Source: Ch67 sp041395845 (lineage in GTDB: Bacteria; Pseudomonadota; Gammaproteobacteria; Pseudomonadales; Ketobacteraceae). Taken from it: 64,000 nucleotides of DNA. The stretch is taken from contig JAWKZS010000002.1 of NCBI GenBank assembly GCA_041395845.1, positions 282,950-346,949 of the forward strand, in the 5' to 3' direction. The translations under genes were made by a program, and so were the position numbers. Below are positions 52,738-62,353 of the stretch, piece by piece. The stretch's first letter is position 1; every line of letters starts with the position of its first letter. Below the pieces are notes generated by a model, which saw nothing but the letters and a program-made list of their open reading frames with translations, was not told the DNA's origin and did not search any database.

Positions 52738-53385
52738 ATGCCCAAGCTTTATGAACTGCTCGCCAACAACGCAAAATGGTCCGAGCAGATGACCAACGAA
52801 GACCCGGAGTTCTTCGAACGCCTGGTCCATACCCAGTCACCTGAGTACCTGTGGATCGGCTGCTCCGACAGCCGCGTTCCCGCCAACGAAATCGTCGGCC
52901 TGCTGCCCGGCGAAATCTTCGTCCACCGCAACATCGCCAACCTGGTGGTCCATACCGACTTCAACTGCATGTCAGTGCTGGAATATTCCGTAGAAGTGCT
53001 CAAGATCAAACACGTGCTGGTGGTGGGTCACTACGGCTGCGGCGGTGTCCGGGCGGCGATTTCCCGCACCTCCTTTGGCCTGATCGATAACTGGCTGTAC
53101 GGCATCAAAAACCTGTATTACCGCAACAAGTACCGCATGGATGCCATCGAAAGCGAAGATGAACGGCTGAACTTCCTGTGTGAACTCAACGTTATGCAGC
53201 AAGTGAAGAACGTCGCCCATACGGCGGTGGTGCAGCGGGCCTGGGAACGGGGACAGCCACTGACGATTCATGGCTGGATCTACAGCCTGCAGGATGGCCT
53301 TGCCAAGGATCTGGGCGTCAGCATTCAGTCACTGGAAGAACTGGCCGACGAATACCGCGTCGTTAACGGCCTCAAGGACGGCTGA
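52738..53385 (+). CDS. can: Beta-class carbonic anhydrase
   Basis: 215-residue zinc enzyme interconverting carbon dioxide and bicarbonate. Zinc ligands are visible in CSDSRVPA and the HYGCGGV segment, the catalytic Asp-Arg pair in DSR is kept, and the core VHRNIANLV and LEYSVEVLKIKHVLVVGH agree with beta-CAs of the Can type. ATG 52738 begins MPKLYELLANNAKWSE, the usual start. Its last 14 bases overlap the end of the convergent c-di-GMP gene. Confidence 0.95.
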   Translation: MPKLYELLANNAKWSEQMTNEDPEFFERLVHTQSPEYLWIGCSDSRVPANEIVGLLPGEIFVHRNIANLVVHTDFNCMSVLEYSVEVLKIKHVLVVGHYGCGGVRAAISRTSFGLIDNWLYGIKNLYYRNKYRMDAIESEDERLNFLCELNVMQQVKNVAHTAVVQRAWERGQPLTIHGWIYSLQDGLAKDLGVSIQSLEELADEYRVVNGLKDG

Positions 53386-55093
53386 TCACTCCGGACAGTT
53401 GCACCAGCTGCTCCAGGGTCATCGGCCTGCCTGTCAGAAAGCCCTGCAGTTCATGACAGCCACAGCGCTGCAGGAACTGCATCTGATCATGATTTTCGAC
53501 ACCCTCCGCCACTACGTTCAAATTGAGTTTGCAGGCCAGATCTACAATCGCTGCCACCAGCAGACTGCTGCGCTCCGATCCCGGCACGTCCTGCAAAAAA
53601 TTACGGTCAAGCTTGATCGTGTCAATCGGCAGCTGGCTCAGATAGCTCAGCGATGAGTACCCGGTACCAAAATCATCCAGTGCTACCCGCATACCTGCCC
53701 TGCGCCAGGCGTCCAGAATGCCGATCGCCGCGTCCGGGCGTTCAATGAACACGCTTTCCGTCACCTCAATTTCAATCACCGCAGGATCTATCTGCAGGGA
53801 CGCCACCTGATCGACCAGATACTGCTGAAGATGCCCACTGACGAAATTGCTCGGTGATACATTGATCGACAGGTGACAGCCTGGCACCAGTTGCCGCAAA
53901 CGCTGATAGTCAGACAATGCCTTGTCGATCACCCAGCGGGTAAAATCATCCATCAACCCCATCGATTTCAGCACCGGAATAAAATCCGCCGGTGAAAGCT
54001 GCAGGCCGTTGCGCTGGGGCCAGCGCGCCAGTGTTTCAAACCCTACGACGCGCAGCGTCTGACTGCACACTCTGGGCTGAAAACACAGATAGAAATCCCC
54101 GCGCACCACCGAATCCTGCGCCATCTGTTCGATCAACATACGCCGCGACAGCGCTTCCATCAGATTGCGGTTGAACGAGCAATAGGTATGCTTGCCGATC
54201 GCCTTGGCCTGATACAGCGCGCGATCGGCACTGGTAAGAATTTCATCGGACGAGGTGGCATTCGCACCAAACACACACAAGCCGATCGACAGTGAACAAT
54301 GGATCTGTTGCTGTTTCAGCAGCAAGGGGGACTCCATTGCCACCAGCAGCTTCTGGGCCACCAGATGCGCTTCTGCAGCGGAAACATTTTCCAGCAGGAT
54401 AACGAACTCGTCACCGCCCAGCCGTGCAACCGTATCCGACGACCGCACGGTTTCGCGCATGCGCTGGGCCACAGCGGCCAACAGCTCATCACCAACCGCA
54501 TGGCCCTGCTCATCGTTGATTTCCTTGAAACCGTCGATATCGATGTACAGCACGGCACCGGTTGTGTCGTTACGCTTGATGACATCAAGCGCATGCCCCA
54601 AACGATCCATGAACAGACGCCGGTTGCACAATCCGGTCAGGGTATCGAAATGGGCAAGATACTCCAGCTGCTGCAGGCGGATGAAATCCCGGTAAGCAAA
54701 GCGGATGGAGCGATCCAGCGTAACGGGATTGACGATACTCTTCAGCAGGAAATCTGCCACGCCCTGCTCAAGGGCCTGCTGATCGAGGTCATCGCTTTCC
54801 AGACCTGTCAGCATGATCACCGGCAGCTGGCAGCCAGCCTGCTGCATCTGCCCCAGAAAATCGAAACCGGTTTCGCCACCGAGATTGTAATCAAGCAAGA
54901 CGACATCCGGCATCTGCTGCAACTGCTGCACTGCCTGTTCGACACTGCGCGCTTCTATGACACTGTGACGCCGACCTGACTTGGCCAGCAGACGTTTGAG
55001 AAAAAACAGATCTTCCAGATCATCATCCACCAGCAGCAGCGTGAGCACTTCCTTGGCGGAATGATTGCCATGCAGAAACAAAGGCGTGTTCAT
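53372..55093 (-). CDS. Response regulator with GGDEF and EAL domains
   Basis: 573-residue c-di-GMP regulator. A receiver domain (TLLLVDDDLEDLFFLKRLL, Asp in VVLLDYNLGG) leads into GGDEF (RLGGDEFVILL) and EAL domains. The EAL signature reads ETL (VGFETLARW), but LEVTES-like (IEIEVTESVF), DDFGTGYSS and KLDRNF segments are kept. ATG 55093 lies 4 bases after the upstream response-regulator gene; the frame open to 55333 belongs to that gene's other frame. It ends inside the can gene on the opposite strand. Confidence 0.9.
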   Translation of the reverse strand: MNTPLFLHGNHSAKEVLTLLLVDDDLEDLFFLKRLLAKSGRRHSVIEARSVEQAVQQLQQMPDVVLLDYNLGGETGFDFLGQMQQAGCQLPVIMLTGLESDDLDQQALEQGVADFLLKSIVNPVTLDRSIRFAYRDFIRLQQLEYLAHFDTLTGLCNRRLFMDRLGHALDVIKRNDTTGAVLYIDIDGFKEINDEQGHAVGDELLAAVAQRMRETVRSSDTVARLGGDEFVILLENVSAAEAHLVAQKLLVAMESPLLLKQQQIHCSLSIGLCVFGANATSSDEILTSADRALYQAKAIGKHTYCSFNRNLMEALSRRMLIEQMAQDSVVRGDFYLCFQPRVCSQTLRVVGFETLARWPQRNGLQLSPADFIPVLKSMGLMDDFTRWVIDKALSDYQRLRQLVPGCHLSINVSPSNFVSGHLQQYLVDQVASLQIDPAVIEIEVTESVFIERPDAAIGILDAWRRAGMRVALDDFGTGYSSLSYLSQLPIDTIKLDRNFLQDVPGSERSSLLVAAIVDLACKLNLNVVAEGVENHDQMQFLQRCGCHELQGFLTGRPMTLEQLVQLSGVISRP

Positions 55094-55097
55094 TGCA

Positions 55098-55562
55098 TCA
55101 CTCTTTCGTCGTTGACGGCAATGCCGATACCTGAAACCAGAAATGGCAGATGTCTGCCACGACTCCCACCAGGCCTTCGAGCCCGAAAGGTTTGCTGACA
55201 AAACTGTTTGCACCCATTCCGTAGGAAGTGTCGATATCTTCCTGGGCTTTCGACGTCGTGAACACCACGACGGGGATTCTGCGCCACGCCTCGTGGCGTT
55301 TGATACGGTGCAGTGTTTCGATTCCACCAACACCCGGCATATTCAGATCCAGCAACAACAACCCTGGATACTCGCTATTCTTCTGCTCCAGCTGCTGGAG
55401 AAAATCCAGCGCTTCTTCACCGGAACCTACCGTGTGCAACGGATTCTGGACGTTGTTTTTTCTAAACGCGCGGCGAATGAAGAAAACATCCTCACTGTCA
55501 TCATCCACGATCAGGATCGACGTCAGTGGTGCCACTTCTACAGCCGTTTTCGAGAGGTCCAA
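55098..55562 (-). CDS. Single-domain response regulator (Rcp1-like)
   Basis: 154-residue stand-alone receiver of the Rcp1 type often paired with PAS/phytochrome kinases. It has the acidic triad VDDDSED, phospho-acceptor Asp in LLLLDLNMPG, VFTTSKAQED and SKPFGLEGL. TTG 55562 has GGAGG eight bases upstream (in CTGGAGGGTAAACCC) and is preferred over TTG 55613. It sits between the kinase and the REC-GGDEF-EAL gene, so a phosphorelay kinase to this receiver to c-di-GMP turnover is likely. Confidence 0.82.
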   Translation of the reverse strand: MDLSKTAVEVAPLTSILIVDDDSEDVFFIRRAFRKNNVQNPLHTVGSGEEALDFLQQLEQKNSEYPGLLLLDLNMPGVGGIETLHRIKRHEAWRRIPVVVFTTSKAQEDIDTSYGMGANSFVSKPFGLEGLVGVVADICHFWFQVSALPSTTKE

Positions 55563-55706
55563 GGGTTTACCCTCCAGCAATACGTAACCGTATTGCGTCA
55601 CATGCAGTATCAACCACTCTTCAACACTTTGACAGCCTGCTCATATTTTGTCTGTGGTTAATATTCACATATAGACGAACAGTTGATTTTCTCAGCCTGT
55701 TATAAC

Positions 55707-56991
55707 TCAAGCCTGCTTGAGCCACACAAAGAATGTGGCGCCGTCATTGACCGCTCCCTGCGCGGCAATCAAACCTTCGTGACGATCGACAATCTTGCGA
55801 CAAATGGCCAGGCCCATGCCGGTTCCCGGGTACTGGTCACGTCCATGCAGGCGCTTGAATACGTCGAAGATCAGTTCGCTGTACTGGTTGTCGAAACCGA
55901 TGCCATTATCGCGCACCTCAATACAAACGAGGTGCCTGTCGCCATTGGGTGCAGGGCGATCGCCACGCCCGATCCACACGCTCGGCGTAACGTCTTTCCT
56001 GTGGTACTTCAGACTGTTGGACACCGGTTCTGGAACAGCTGACGCAACTGGTTGCGATCGCCAACCACCGCAGGCAGCGCATCCGTCTGGATGCTGGCCG
56101 CGCTATCGCGCACCATCAGGGACAGGTCTTCGAGCACGTCCGCCAGCACATCCTGCAAGACAACGCTTTCAAAGGGTTGTGCTTTGGTAGTAACACGGGA
56201 ATAACTCAACAGGCTGTCCAGCAAGCGCTCCATCCGCTGTACCGCCGCACCCATTGCATCCAGAACCTTACGCCCATCGTCATCCACCTGACTGCCATGG
56301 TCTTCCTGCAGAATTTCAATGTAATTCATCACTTTGCGCAGCGGTTCGCGCAGATCGTGAGATGCGGCAAAGGCAAACTGCTCGAGCTCCTTCACGGACC
56401 TGGCAAGATTCAGGTTCTGCCGGCGAATGATGTCCTGGGCTTCCTTGAGGTCGCGGATATCGATAACGCCGACAATGATCATCGCCTGGTCACCCTGCCC
56501 CATGAAGGTCAGGCCAATCTCCAGCGGCACCTCGATGCCGGTGCGCGTGATACCGCGAATATCACGCCCCTCACCCATGCGGCGGCTGCGGCGCTCACGC
56601 AGAAAGCTGTCACGCAGCTGCGGGTGACGGGGACGAATATCGGCCGGTATGAGGGACTCCACCGACATGCCGCGCAAGGTTGCCGGGGTGTAATCGAATA
56701 TGCTCGCCGCCGTCGGATTGGCGAACAGAATTACCCCTGCAGATTGACACACAGAATACCCGAAGGTGACGCATCCAATACGTCCTGCAATGCCTGGTTA
56801 TGCGCACTGATGCGATGCTGCAACAGCCCCACCACCACCAGCAGGGCCAGGGCAAGCGACATGCACAGCACTGCCGCCCACAGGTAATCAGTCACCAGCA
56901 GCAGTGCCGCGATACACAGCACCATTATCACTAAAATCAGTATGGGAATGCGCAACACTGCAGGCTGCTTGTCCCCTGGCAAATCAATCAC
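55707..56991 (-). pseudogene. PAS-domain sensor histidine kinase, frameshifted twice
   Basis: Membrane kinase in three frames. 56991-56731 encodes two membrane helices and the start of a PAS domain (GILCVNLQG); a G missing in the GGGG at 56734-56737 (minus strand) shifts it to VILFANPTAASIFDYT, then a HisKA-like domain (ELEQFAFAASHDLREPLRKVMNYIE, in part). A second base lost near 56025-56028 breaks LRQLFQNLVSNSLKYHRKD, and the HATPase (RDNGIGFDN, GTGMGLAICRKIVDRH) resumes to 55707. With both bases restored the protein has 428 residues and a typical architecture. GTG 56991 has AAGGA seven bases upstream. It heads the operon with the Rcp1-like regulator. Confidence 0.8.
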
Positions 56992-57259
56992 GTTAATCCT
57001 TTAACCTGAATGGCGGCGCTGAACAGTCGCCGTTACAAGATTAACCATAGAGAGCAAATGCCACGGCTGCAAGGACTGTAAAATCCATAAACAACGAGTG
57101 GAATTAAGGCGCGCGATTGGCAGACCAAAGCAGCTCTCGGCGCTTTAGCTTACCGGATCTTGATCCGAGTCAGGTTTTGACCAGAACCAACAGATCGTGC
57201 ATAACGTAAAATAAAGCCATGAATTTTATCTGCCTTGACTACACCCGGCGTCCAACAAT

Positions 57260-59128
57260 ATGAATAACTGGCTCAAAAAATCGCTCATTGCCCGTGGCGC
57301 GGTAGCTATGGCCAGTATCACGCTTATCGCGCTACTCAATATTTTTGCGTCGGTCATCGTGGCCGACCGCGCCCAGGGCGATGCGGCCGCCATCAATGTT
57401 GCAGGCTCGCTGCGCCTGCATGCAACCCGTCTGGGCTACCTGCTCCAGAAAGATCCTGCAACCGTATCCCAGCCGGAACTGCAACAGCAGGCCGCCTTGA
57501 TCAGCAGCAAGATGCACAGCAACGATCTGGCCCGGGTGCTGCAGTATCACCACAAAGACGACGTCAGGGCACTGCATGATCAACTGGTCAGCACCTGGCA
57601 CAATCAGATCGAGCCTGCCTTCTACGATTCATCTCTGTCACGGATCGCCACTCGGACGTACTACGACAGCTACCTCGACTCACTGGTCAACAACGCGGAT
57701 CAGCTGGTGGCGTTATTGCAGAAAGAAAGTGAAGCCAAGATCCGCCTGCTGCTCGCCATCCAGGGCGGCAGCATGGTACTCACGATCATTGTCATCGTGA
57801 TGGTGCTGTATCGCCTCAACAGCAGCATCGTCATGCCGCTGCGCGGACTGGTGGATGCTGCCGGCCGCATCCGGCAACGGGATTTTTCCGTAACGCTGGA
57901 ACACGAACGGGACGATGAACTCGGTCAACTGGCGGATGCCTTCAACCGGATGTCGGAAGAACTCAATCTGATGTACCGGGACCTGGAACAGAAAGTGGCC
58001 GACCAAACCGCGGAACTGCTACGCAGCAACCGTTCCCTGCAACTGATGTACAACGCTGCACGCACGCTTTCCATGTCACCCTACTCGACGGTGACCCTCC
58101 ACGAAATCACGCAGGAGCTGATCCGCACCACAGGTGTTCGTCACGTGTCTCTCTGTCTTGACAACGAAAAAGCGGATGGCACCTTTGAACCGATGTTCTT
58201 CCGTCAACAGGATCTCGAGGACCGCTGTGCCAGTTCAAACTGCGATGACTGTTACACCAACGCACTGCTGCAAGCCGACAGCAGTGTGGAAATCGATACC
58301 AGCGATCCTGCGTTTCCGGTCCGCATCAATCGCAGCCGTTACGGCATCCTGTTCGTGGAACCGCGGCCAGGACAACTACTCGCGCCCTGGCAGGTCGATC
58401 TTTTCACAGCGATCTCTGACACCATCGCCACCGCCGTGAGTCTGGAAAAAAAGGCCGAGAACGAAAGCCGGCTGATGCTGGCAGAAGAGCGTGCGGCAAT
58501 GGCCCGGGATCTGCACGATTCCCTGGCGCAATCACTGTCCTATCTGAAGTTTCAGGTCAGCCGCTGGCAAATGCTGCAGGCCCGCGCTGCCGATGAAAAC
58601 CAACTGGCCGAAGTGGTCAACGATATCCGCGAGGGATTGAACGGCGCCTACAAACAGCTGCGGGAACTTCTGGCCACCTTCCGGCTAAAAATCAGCGATC
58701 CCGGCCTTGAGCCTGCACTCAAAGGTACGGTTGCAGAATTTTCCCAGCGTGGCAGCCTGGACATCGCGCTGGACTATGGCTTGCGGCAAACCCGCCTGAC
58801 GCCCAACGAAGAAATTCACGTGCTGCAAATCATTCGTGAGGCGCTTTCCAATATTACCAAGCACGCGCAGGCCACCCACGTCTGGATCGAGCTGACCCAG
58901 ACCGACGAACACACCATCCATGTCTGCGTGGATGATGATGGTATCGGCCTGCCACCCGACACTGAAAAGCAGCATCATTACGGTCTGAGCATCATGAAAG
59001 AACGCGCCGGCTACCTCAACGCGAAACTGCAGCTGGGCCGTTCGCCGCGGGGTGGCACCCGAGTCTGTCTTGAATATCAAACCGATTCCACATCCACTGT
59101 ATCCGCACAACAGGTGAATTATGTCTGA
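57260..59128 (+). CDS. NarX-like sensor histidine kinase
   Basis: 622-residue membrane kinase of the HPK7/HisKA_3 class. Two membrane helices (about 12-36 and 175-200) enclose a PilJ/NarX-type helical sensor with the P-box-like sequence NVAGSLRLHATRLGYLL, known to bind nitrate in NarX. HAMP, a linker with GAF-like cysteine-rich segment (CASSNCDDCYTN), then the H-box RAAMARDLHDSLAQSLSYLK and a HATPase follow. The P-box suggests nitrate/nitrite sensing; the Cys cluster could sense redox or metal. Its end overlaps the regulator gene by 8 bases. Confidence 0.88.
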   Translation: MNNWLKKSLIARGAVAMASITLIALLNIFASVIVADRAQGDAAAINVAGSLRLHATRLGYLLQKDPATVSQPELQQQAALISSKMHSNDLARVLQYHHKDDVRALHDQLVSTWHNQIEPAFYDSSLSRIATRTYYDSYLDSLVNNADQLVALLQKESEAKIRLLLAIQGGSMVLTIIVIVMVLYRLNSSIVMPLRGLVDAAGRIRQRDFSVTLEHERDDELGQLADAFNRMSEELNLMYRDLEQKVADQTAELLRSNRSLQLMYNAARTLSMSPYSTVTLHEITQELIRTTGVRHVSLCLDNEKADGTFEPMFFRQQDLEDRCASSNCDDCYTNALLQADSSVEIDTSDPAFPVRINRSRYGILFVEPRPGQLLAPWQVDLFTAISDTIATAVSLEKKAENESRLMLAEERAAMARDLHDSLAQSLSYLKFQVSRWQMLQARAADENQLAEVVNDIREGLNGAYKQLRELLATFRLKISDPGLEPALKGTVAEFSQRGSLDIALDYGLRQTRLTPNEEIHVLQIIREALSNITKHAQATHVWIELTQTDEHTIHVCVDDDGIGLPPDTEKQHHYGLSIMKERAGYLNAKLQLGRSPRGGTRVCLEYQTDSTSTVSAQQVNYV

Positions 59129-59765
59129 ACCCACCACCATTCTGATTATCGATGACCACCCCATGCTGCGACGGGGCGTGGCACAGCTGCTGGAACTGGA
59201 CGACGAACTGCAACTGGTGGGCGAAGCGTCCTCCGGCGATGAAGGCATCAAACAGGCACTGGTGCTGGATCCTGACCTGATCCTGCTGGACCTGAATATG
59301 CACGGCATGAGTGGCATCGATACCCTCAAGGCCATGCGCATGGCTGACATCTACTCGCGGGTACTGGTGTTCACGGTGTCCGACAGTCACGAGGATGTCG
59401 TCGCGGCACTGAAGGCCGGTGCGGATGGCTATCTGCTGAAAGATATCGAGCCCGAGGATCTGCTGACCTCCATCAAGAAGGCGGCCAATGGCCAGATGCC
59501 CATCAGCGAAAAGCTCAGCAGTGTGCTGGCACAGGCTATCGGAAAACGCACACAGGAAGATGCGCCATCACTCGACATGCTGACCGATCGTGAAGTACAG
59601 ATTCTCAAATCCATTGCCGAAGGCAACAGCAACAAGATGATTGCGCGCAAGCTTGATATCACCGAAGGAACCGTCAAGGTTCATGTGAAGAAAGTGCTGA
59701 AGAAACTGCAGTTCCGTTCACGGGTGGAAGCAGCGGTGTGGGCTGTCAGCCAGGGTCTGCATTGA
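59121..59765 (+). CDS. NarL/FixJ-family response regulator
   Basis: 214-residue transcription factor. Receiver domain (ILIIDDHPMLRRGV, Asp in LILLDLNMHG, KDIEPEDLL) and LuxR-type DNA-binding helix (LTDREVQILKSIAEGNSNKMIARKLDITEGTVKVHVKKVLKKL, in part). Overlap with the kinase indicates a translationally coupled NarXL-type pair. ATG 59121 gives the family N-terminus. A strong palindrome follows 11 bases after its stop. Confidence 0.92.
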   Translation: MSEPTTILIIDDHPMLRRGVAQLLELDDELQLVGEASSGDEGIKQALVLDPDLILLDLNMHGMSGIDTLKAMRMADIYSRVLVFTVSDSHEDVVAALKAGADGYLLKDIEPEDLLTSIKKAANGQMPISEKLSSVLAQAIGKRTQEDAPSLDMLTDREVQILKSIAEGNSNKMIARKLDITEGTVKVHVKKVLKKLQFRSRVEAAVWAVSQGLH

Positions 59766-59802
59766 ACAAAAACAAACAAGGCGTGCTGATTGGCACGCCT
59801 TG
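59764..59802. terminator. Bidirectional terminator hairpin
   Basis: CAAGGCGTGC (59777-59786), loop TGATTG, GCACGCCTTG (59793-59802) between the regulator gene and the convergent outer-membrane gene. The T-rich run (59764-59776 read on the minus strand) suits the minus-strand gene best. Confidence 0.75.
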
Positions 59803-59829
59803 TCCGCTTTACTACAGATTTCCGATGTT

Positions 59830-61095
59830 TCAGATAGCGTAAGTCGCCATCACCCACACTTTGGAAACGTCATCCTTTTTCAGACCATGTTCGTTGCCGC
59901 TGAAGTCGGCATATTTCAGCTGAATGGTGGCACCATTGCTGAACTTTTTGGTCAGCGCAACGTCGATTTCATCACCGTATTCATTATCGTCAGCACGATC
60001 CGCATCAGAATCAAACTGGTGATACATCGCCAGCAGATCCATACCCATCGGCAATACGACCTTGAACGTTACGTAGGTGTCTTCGATACCGGTATTGGGT
60101 GTCCCCAGGAACTGGTCAGCCCAACCCTGGAACTTGTGCAGGGTAGCCAGCGGAGTCGAAAACGCGACGCCGGCATCCTCGTCTGCACCCAGCACTTCCT
60201 GTGCAATGCCAACGGTGAAAATATCAAAGGTTACGCTGGCACCCAGCAGATAATAATCCACATCGAAATCCGTCGGATTGTCTGCGCTCTCGCTCTGGGT
60301 CGCATATTCCGCTTCATAACCCAGCGTTACCGGATCAAGCTTGGTAGAACCGGCGAACCGCACACCCATCGTCTTGCTGGATACGGCAGGCAACTCCTCC
60401 AGATAATCCAGATCATAGTAGTAAGCCGACACCGCGCCGACCTGGCCCAAGGCATATTTCAGGTTCAGCAGAGTACTGTCCATGTGATAGCGGCCGTTGT
60501 CCGCATCTTCACCGGTGATACGATTCACGTTGTAAAGGTGAGCGAGAAAACCGGTCAGATTGGGAATACTGGTATTGGTAATGCTGAGCGAATCATAGGT
60601 CTGTTCGTTCTGGCGCCAGCCTACACCACCGACGAAGCGCTCGTTATCCAGCAGAATGCGCTGACGGCCGTAACGGATATCGGTTTTGGCCAATCCTTGA
60701 TAAGACAGATAGACCTGATTGATTTCGGTGCCTTCTGGATCGGCGATGGCCGGATTATCTTGTCCATTTCCGGCAGTATCGTTGTAATCTTCATCTTTCA
60801 GCGCGGTGACATCATCAAATTCCAGCACGGCCGATGTATCAAAGAAGCTGCCGGTGGTGAAGGTCAGACGGGTCTTCAGGGTGAACGCATCCGAATGCGC
60901 AGGTGATGCACCTGGCGCCGGGCTTTCCTGTGTTACGTTTTCATAACGTGGCCGGAAACTCAGTTTGGCCGTGCTTTCTTTCAAGGCTGCTTCGAGTGAA
61001 TCCGCAGCATTGGCCCCCGCCGGCACTGTCAGCAACCCCGCACTTGCCAAAGCCGAAATCAGCGCCGTATTCCCCAGGATATTGCGTTTGAGCAT
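59830..61095 (-). CDS. Outer-membrane beta-barrel protein, alginate-export family
   Basis: 421-residue outer-membrane channel. Signal peptide (about 1-30, ending GANAAD), then alternating beta-strand sequence (FRPRYENV, INQVYLSYQGLAKTDIRYGRQRI, VWVMATYAI at the end, aromatic terminus). These fit porin-type exporters such as the AlgE/alginate export domain family; substrate unknown. The ATG at 61095 has AAGGAG eight bases upstream. The last residue is hydrophobic (Ile), and the strand signature AMYHQFDSDADRADDNEYGD with acidic turns is consistent with surface loops. Confidence 0.85.
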   Translation of the reverse strand: MLKRNILGNTALISALASAGLLTVPAGANAADSLEAALKESTAKLSFRPRYENVTQESPAPGASPAHSDAFTLKTRLTFTTGSFFDTSAVLEFDDVTALKDEDYNDTAGNGQDNPAIADPEGTEINQVYLSYQGLAKTDIRYGRQRILLDNERFVGGVGWRQNEQTYDSLSITNTSIPNLTGFLAHLYNVNRITGEDADNGRYHMDSTLLNLKYALGQVGAVSAYYYDLDYLEELPAVSSKTMGVRFAGSTKLDPVTLGYEAEYATQSESADNPTDFDVDYYLLGASVTFDIFTVGIAQEVLGADEDAGVAFSTPLATLHKFQGWADQFLGTPNTGIEDTYVTFKVVLPMGMDLLAMYHQFDSDADRADDNEYGDEIDVALTKKFSNGATIQLKYADFSGNEHGLKKDDVSKVWVMATYAI

Positions 61096-61472
61096 GGTGG
61101 TACTCCTTAACGGTGGAAAAAATGGTTCGAAACTGTAACTGCACTCGGATACGGTTTCGCGCTCCCCGGCACCCCTCTCACGCCAGGGTTCTGCCCCGTT
61201 GGCCTGCGTGAGTTTTACCAATCGCGTTCGCACCAAAAACTGACATGTGTCAGATAGCTGTCCAATCTATGTCATAAGACTGAAACATTACCCCTTCCGG
61301 GATAGCAAAAGGCAGGCCAGCTATTCACCAAAAGAGTTAGTCCATTTTGGTGCAGCGCATTTGGCATCCCGAAATGACAAAACATTCACCCCATCGCAGA
61401 TGCCCGCGCCCGCACAGTTGAATGCGGTTTATAGTCGGCCCACCTATCGCAAAAAAGGGAGTCACCCACGCC
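61096..61472. promoter_or_regulatory. Divergent intergenic region with a CTGACA-TGTCAG palindrome
   Basis: 377 bases without a gene between the outer-membrane protein and a dehydrogenase. CTGACA (61240-61245) and TGTCAG (61248-61253), spaced by TG, form a 14-base inverted repeat; TATAGT at 61430-61435 is a plausible -10 for the dehydrogenase. I see no other clear element. Confidence 0.35.
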
Positions 61473-62306
61473 ATGTCATCACTCAAAAACAAGACCCTGT
61501 TCATCACCGGTGCCAGTCGTGGAATCGGCAAGGAAATCGCCCTGAAAGCCGCGCGGGACGGTGCCAATATCGTGATTGCGGCGAAGACAACCGAACCCCA
61601 TCCGAAGTTGCCCGGCACCATCTACAGCGCCGCTGAAGAAGTCGTGGCAGCCGGCGGAAAAGCCCTGCCACTGGTGGTGGATGTCCGGGAGGAAGATCAG
61701 GTCGCAGCCGCCATGGAAGAGGCGGTCAGAACCTTTGGAGGCATCGATATTCTGGTCAACAATGCCAGCGCGATTAACCTCACAGGCACTCTTGAGGTGC
61801 AGATGAAGCGCTTCGACCTGATGCACCAGATCAACTTTCGGGGCACTTTTCTGTGCTCGAAGCTCGCGGTACCGCACCTGAAAAAGGCAGAAAATCCACA
61901 CGTGCTCAATCTTGCGCCACCGCTGAGCCTGAACAAGCGCTGGTTTGCACCACATCTGGCCTACAGCATGGCCAAATTTGGGATGAGTTTCTGCGTACTG
62001 GGGATGGCGGAAGAATTCAAGCGCGACGGCATCGCCTTCAACGCCCTGTGGCCCCGCACTGCTATCGCCACTGCGGCGGTGCAGAACCATCTGGGTGGAG
62101 ACATGGCGGTGCGCCTGTCCCGCAAGCCCGAAATCATGGCCGATGCCGCCTACGAGATCTTCAAGCGCAACAGCCGCGAGTGTACAGGCAACTTCTTTAT
62201 CGATGACGAAGTGCTGGTGCAGGCCGGTGTCACTGACCTGCGCCACTATCAGGTGGACGAGTCACTGGAAATCCATCAGCTGGCGCCGGATTTCTTTATC
62301 GACTGA
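61473..62306 (+). CDS. Short-chain dehydrogenase, HSDL2-like
   Basis: 277-residue NAD(P)-dependent oxidoreductase of the classical SDR family. The cofactor motif TGASRGIG, NNAS, and the catalytic YSMAK (Tyr-x3-Lys) are intact, and the overall length and EEFKRDGIAFNALWPRTAIATAAVQ stretch resemble hydroxysteroid dehydrogenase-like protein 2 of lipid metabolism. ATG 61473 matches the family start and has GGGAG upstream, though at long spacing. The substrate is unknown. It converges on the next dehydrogenase gene. Confidence 0.9.
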   Translation: MSSLKNKTLFITGASRGIGKEIALKAARDGANIVIAAKTTEPHPKLPGTIYSAAEEVVAAGGKALPLVVDVREEDQVAAAMEEAVRTFGGIDILVNNASAINLTGTLEVQMKRFDLMHQINFRGTFLCSKLAVPHLKKAENPHVLNLAPPLSLNKRWFAPHLAYSMAKFGMSFCVLGMAEEFKRDGIAFNALWPRTAIATAAVQNHLGGDMAVRLSRKPEIMADAAYEIFKRNSRECTGNFFIDDEVLVQAGVTDLRHYQVDESLEIHQLAPDFFID

Positions 62307-62353
62307 GTAACGGCCTGCATCGGGGGAGCGGGATTTGTACCCGCTCCCTTGTT

